Source: Branchiostoma floridae (Eukaryota; Chordata; Leptocardii; Amphioxiformes; Branchiostomatidae). Taken from it: DNA of 64,000 bases. Positions within the stretch are counted from its first letter, which is position 1. Every line of letters starts with the position of its first letter. Under the pieces are notes generated by a model. The model saw only the letters and a program-made list of their open reading frames with translations. It was not told where the DNA came from and searched no databases. Where the stretch lies: NCBI RefSeq assembly GCF_000003815.2, contig NC_049988.1:16269778-16333777 (forward strand). Reading direction: 5' to 3'. Both the position numbers and the translations under genes were made by a program. Positions 59,624 to 64,000 of this stretch are shown here, piece by piece.

Positions 59624-60659
59624 GAGAGAGAGAGAGAGGAGGAAGTAGGTAATATGTCTCTGTGAATGCATGTGTATTTGAGAGAGAGAAAGAGAGAGAG
59701 AGAAAGAGAGATTATGTCTTTCAATTACTGGCTTTTCAAATTTTGGTCTTCCTGTCTTTACAGGTGCTGCAAGGCGCATGACGAGTGTTACGTGGAAGTG
59801 GAGAAGAGTTGCGGTTCCCTGTTCGTGTACATCGGAAGCTATGGGTACCGCTGTAAGCGTCGCGAGATCACGTGTAGTAAGTATCAACGGACATCTATAT
59901 TTTTTTAAAGATTCTTTTCTCTCTTCAGTTGTAAATGACAAACTTTGAAAGATTGTTTTGATATTAAGTATAGCTTTAGTATGTGTATGTATTTGTTATA
60001 TAGTAAAAGCAATGAGAAAATACTGTCATATTTTGTTGTCGGAGAAATGTTGTCATGAAGCTGTACATGTAAATGTCACAATGTATGTAAGTTTTATTAC
60101 TTTTCAATAAAGCTTTGAAAAAAAAAGTATCAACAGACATCTGCACCAGAAACACACGGATGAGACAGATCAAGGGGGTTATAACTACTCTATAGGTTCG
60201 GCAGTTACGGCTGTTTTTGATTTTTTTTTGGTTTTGGCTTTCTATTTTGTACTGTTTTCTTTGTCTCATCAAGTGCTGGCAAACGTTTCGCTGCGAGGCA
60301 TAAAGAAAACGGTACAAAATAGAAAGTCTAAAAACATGTCAAAAACAGCCTGAACAGAAGTTATAATCTCATTGGACAGATGTATACGTAGCTACCGATT
60401 TCATTCTTTAGTTCAGAAAAGTATTTCAACCAAAACACCTATTAAGCCCATTTACCTTTGATATATTGCAATTGTCATAACTACCAGGACCTGACATGTA
60501 TTTGTTTCTATTTCAGCTTCGAATTCCTCCTGGTTTTGGTCTCAAAACAGCACCAACAAGTGCAAGAAGGCGCTCTGTAACTGTGACAAGGTGTTTGCCG
60601 AGTGCTGTGCGAGGTACCCGTACAACAACGAGAACTACGGGAAGTGCGATAGCAATTAG
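57578..60659 (+). CDS. Secreted phospholipase A2, cluster gene 4
   Basis: Exons 57578-57635, 59302-59479, 59764-59876, 60517-60659; 492 nt, 163 aa, phases 1-2-1, with the 113-bp third exon shared by all four genes. The signal peptide is MFILNKTTAVIALTLSLIA, followed by a Lys/His-rich pro-segment and LGRLLYC instead of the WQF start of genes 2 and 3. The calcium loop is YGCWCGFGGGG (61-71), the active site CCKAHDECY (His84, Asp85), and CNCDK gives Asp140. Sequons lie at N119 and N127. All catalytic residues are present, so a functional secreted lipase is expected. Exon 1 was chosen because it gives a signal peptide in the required phase; it lies 1.7 kb upstream, so this is the least certain join. 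AATAAA at 60729-60734. Confidence 0.9.
58591..58810. repeat. 56-bp tandem repeat, four units, PLA2-4 intron 1
   Basis: Units starting TAACACCCAC at 58591, 58643, 58699 and 58755 (spacing 52, 56, 56), each with AAGGCAGTTCTGTGAAATGT and TGCGAAATATCCGG. The unit is unrelated in sequence to the 56-bp minisatellite at 22260. The array continues into the ATTGTTGCGTTGGCGG block shared with 57040-57165. Confidence 0.85.
59545..59712. repeat. (GGA)n/(GA)n tract, PLA2-4 intron 2
   Basis: AGG repeats followed by GA repeats, and a second GA run at about 59680-59712, in the same intron that holds the GA array in PLA2-3. Confidence 0.9.
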
Positions 60660-61040
60660 GACTTATTTAGCCCATTAGCTAACATACCTTTGCAACGTAG
60701 CTAAGTCTTCGTAGATGTACAAACAGCAAATAAAATATTCAAGTTACATACGCAAGTAACTCTATATGATCTATATGTGTTGTTTTCTGAAAGTTGAATC
60801 TCTGTGGCAATGCTAAGATAATCAATATGCCTTTCTAACATGTTTTTTTTAAAAATTCAATTAACACTTTAGAATCTGGTGTCCTCGAACAAAAATTGTA
60901 ACAACCGCTATTCCAATGTCCAATTTCAATGAATTTGAATTCGGTATTCGACATTACCGCGCGCAATTGAAATGCGTTCGAAATAGTTTTTGATATTTGT
61001 GATTTTTGAATCAACCCTCAGCAATTGTCAGATGAGCAAT
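60660..61040. other. Convergent intergenic spacer, PLA2-4 and sulfotransferase
   Basis: About 380 bp separates the two stop codons. It holds the PLA2-4 polyadenylation signal and no visible gene. Confidence 0.6.
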
Positions 61041-61046
61041 TTTATT
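61040..61046 (-). terminator. AATAAA overlapping the sulfotransferase stop codon
   Basis: On the minus strand the last codon and stop read GAATAAAA, so AATAAA (61046-61041) contains the TAA stop. If used, the 3' UTR would be only about 10-30 nt. A more distal signal was not obvious in the short spacer. Confidence 0.4.
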
Positions 61047-63940
61047 CAAAGTCGAAGTGAAGTCCTGTTCCGTCCAGTTTTGCCTGGCATTTTTGGTCGA
61101 ACGACTTGTTTTGTTCATCGGTAAACATAGACTTCCAGTCACCGACAAGCCCTGCAATACATAGAAAATCCAATTAGAAATACAATCTATTACAATTCAT
61201 GTCCATGCGTATGCAATGATACTGATATGTTGATACTGATTACTCTCCAAGCAAAGATTAGACTACAGCTGTTTTTGACGTACGTTTTAGGTGTTTTCAT
61301 CGGATTTTCTATTTTGTACCGTTTTCTTTATGTCTCGCGACCAACTCGATAAAAACGTCATATAATTAAGTAACTCACAACAACTCGAAATATTTCACGG
61401 AGGCATGCGATCCTAGATTTCTTGTTTGTATCGGGAACCTCTTGACATTATAATGATTATTCAGCTAAACGTTTCACCAGTCCTAGCATTGAGCTTAATG
61501 TTTCGTTATTCTAAATATTCAGTTTAATGAATCACTGGCCTGATTAAATCTCGCTTATAGCAGCCCGCCCAACATCATCCGCGGGGAGGGGCCAGTTACG
61601 GCCCTCGACAGCGGAGTTTGCGTACACAGACTAATGAATCGCCAGCTAAAGTCAGTTCACCTTTCCTAGCGATCACAGCCCTGTCGTAAAAACGCGAGTT
61701 TTCCAAAGTGCCCTTCATGCTGGAGAAGGTGCACGCATGCGCGATAGTCTCGATGGAAGCGTCATCCAGTTTGACCTGAAGGAACGCCGACACTGTCTTC
61801 ACGGCTTTGGGAAGGTCCTGGGACAAACGGATGGACATATATATTACGCAATTATGTTGTTTTACTTGATACGGTTTTAATTATAAATTTGATGTTGTGA
61901 CTTTTCCTTTTACCACCAAACACCCATCATCACGAGTATAGTTCTGCATGTCTAGATACAAGTAAGTCTAGATAAGTTAGAATATACTGGTTGTTAGTAC
62001 AGCCTACGATCTTTCAACATATACATGCACCAAACTAGAGTTATATTCATATCAGGTGACAAAGCCCCTTCCATATGGCATGTACCTTTTTCATGTCTTC
62101 GTACTTTAAGAACAAGAAGTGGGGGTCGTCACGTCTCTGCCACCAGCCAAGAACATGTTTGAAGTAGCAGCCGTAAGTATCTAAGAACAAAACAACTTCT
62201 TAGCTATAGGTCAAGAAATGCACTTTTCTGTTATTCAACCGAGTTTACTGCGCATCCCAATGAAATGAAAAATGAAAAAGACCAAAATAAAGTACGCGCC
62301 CCTTTCACCAATTTTGAACACATTATGTACAGGATGAATAGTGTGTCTTTTTCCAGAGTAATTTGGTCTAAATCAGTCTAAATTCATTTCTAAAATGTTA
62401 TTGTTTTTGCCGCCGGTATCTGTAATTTGTCTCCACAAGCATATGAATCAAATGTGCCGCGAGGAAGGTGACTGAAATAAAGCAAGGGTTGTGAAAGAGT
62501 GTCTCTTTATCCCCACTTACGTTTTCCAGCTAAGAACAGCTGAGAATACTCGTCCCACGAGGGAAGAGGTTTCCGTCCGTCCATAGACCGACGCTTCTGC
62601 TCGAAGTGGAAGTAAGAGACCGCTGTGTCCTTTGGGTTCCTCATGAGAACGATGATCTTGACCTAAAACAGAAAAGTAAAGAAAACGGGTAATTTGAGGG
62701 AAGGGGTCTGCGTTATGAAGAGCTGTGCCTAGCTTTAAATTCATCTAGACAATGTAGGTATATGACTTTTGGTTTGTATTAACGTAAGTATTGTCGGTCC
62801 ATACAAACCAACAGAGATTAGATAGATAGGCCAAAAATCCCTGACCGAAAATTTCCCTGTCCGTAACTTTGATACAAGAGACGGTGGGCCATATAAACTT
62901 CCTGGCACTTTTCACCAATTGCTGACGTCACAAATCCGTAAGGCCACATGATTTAGGGGATTGGTCCCGGAAGAAGATTACAGTTGGAGAGTGGAAAATT
63001 TGATACGTTGTTTTAATTTCTGTTGGAAGTTTAAGTTCTCTACTATATAGACGTCCTTAACGTACTTTATTTTGAGGATGAGCGATCCCAGGCGGGGCGG
63101 TGTCCGGGGCGAGGTGGGTGAGGATGACGCGGGGTGAGGCACATTCCTGCAGCATCACGTGACGGGGGCGTGGCTCGTGAGAATATTGGAACTCCAACTT
63201 CCCCATGGCAACCATGTCGTCAGATGAAGAGGCGTTAATCTTGCCACTGGTTACCAGGATCTTGTGTACGATTTCCAGAATCCAGTTGGTTCCTACAAAG
63301 AAGACGTGTAGGTTGCAGACTCGCAGATGTTTCAAGACCTTTTAAGATTACCGATTTTATTTAGGCGTAGGTCCCAATTGGAAAAAGGGGTCCTGTCGCC
63401 TCCCGGGGTATTTTGGGGTATGGCCGAGCACCGGTTTGAACTTAAATAATACTTAAAATGCACCCGGGACCCAGTAACAAAACGACGCCATGGTCTACCC
63501 GTGGGGAACACCGAGGGGTATTCCCGGTATCCGACAGTCCACAGTGACTAATGTGTGGCTTCGCAGCCCGACCGGGGCTACATCCCTGACGGGCGCCGGT
63601 GCACTTAGGACCTAAGCCTGATATGAGACAGATACAGATCTCTTCCTCAAACCCTTTCTTTATCCCATAAAATCAAATGACTCATTTTCAGCGATGAAAG
63701 ACAGTTTCAAAGATTCTTATACGTTTAGATACATACTTTTTTCATACATGGAGTGTAAGTACAGTGTATTGATCTCACACCTGCTTTTGGAAAAGCCACC
63801 ATGACGATGTCGTCATCCCGTATGTCAAACTCAGCCATGGCTTCCATATTCTCCCTCCTAACGTGAGGCGGATATCTGATACCGTTGATGACGTTGGTGT
63901 AGTCATCAGAGTCCATGAAATCTGCGCTCTCCTCTGCCAT
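61042..63940 (-). CDS. Cytosolic sulfotransferase (SULT family)
   Basis: Complete six-exon gene, coding order 63940-63781, 63292-63066, 62662-62521, 62180-62086, 61817-61661, 61151-61042; 891 nt, 296 aa, the usual SULT length. It transfers sulfonate from PAPS to hydroxyl or amino groups of small molecules in the cytosol. The 5'-phosphosulfate loop is FPKAGTNW (50-57), a variant of the common YPKSGTTW. The catalytic base is probably His113 in RVILTHL. The 3'-phosphate motif is RNPKDTAVSYFHF from Arg137, with Ser145. HVLGWWQRR and FLKYEDMKK follow, and the cofactor-closing motif RKGLVGDWK is at 259-267. All introns are GT-AG with matching phases. Substrate cannot be read from sequence, so SULT1/SULT2-type assignment is left open. 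The initiator at 63940 is the only Met in frame before the first conserved block. Confidence 0.95.
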
Positions 63941-64000
63941 CTAGAGTTCAAGGTCAAGTTACTAAATTAAATGGAATAGGCTGCTCCAAAAATTGAAGAC

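Overview
The window looks like a stretch of invertebrate chordate nuclear DNA, most likely amphioxus (Branchiostoma). This is an inference from the gene set (a kisspeptin/galanin-type receptor split over nine exons, a group I-like secreted phospholipase A2 cluster, a fibrinogen-domain protein, a cytosolic sulfotransferase), from the compact GT-AG introns, and from the heavy load of short inverted-repeat elements, LINE tails and minisatellites. No prokaryotic gene organisation is present.

Layout. (1) 153-1071, plus strand: the last two exons of a fibrinogen-related-domain gene, entering from the left edge. (2) 3214-8301, plus strand: a complete seven-exon gene for translation elongation factor 1-beta (227 aa). 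(3) 8302-12876: intergenic DNA with hairpin elements and TG-rich repeats. (4) 24469 down to 12877, minus strand: a complete nine-exon rhodopsin-class GPCR (463 aa), closest by motif to kisspeptin/GPR54-like receptors of the galanin/allatostatin-A group. Its introns hold a 23-unit, 56-bp minisatellite, LINE tails, SINEs and foldback elements. (5) 24.5-46 kb: about 21 kb with no host gene that I can support. It contains nested transposons, including two large foldback elements built from tandem palindromes, plus satellite arrays. (6) 46039-60659, plus strand: four complete head-to-tail secreted PLA2 genes, each with four coding exons, the same intron phases (1, 2, 1) and an invariant 113-bp third exon. 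(7) 63940 down to 61042, minus strand: a complete six-exon cytosolic sulfotransferase (296 aa), convergent with the last PLA2 gene.

The host genes do not form an obvious pathway. The PLA2 genes are a local tandem family and the middle two are recent duplicates: their promoters and first introns still align, and later insertions distinguish them. The most unusual content is the mobile DNA. Two foldback elements (31498-33949 and 38452-40283) share 6-bp palindromic target duplications, GT(C/G)ACAG termini and subterminal arrays of short palindromes containing CTAG. Each sits inside another identifiable element, so the empty site can be inferred.

All exon boundaries were placed by hand from reading frame, GT/AG signals and phase agreement. 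No alignment or database search was run.
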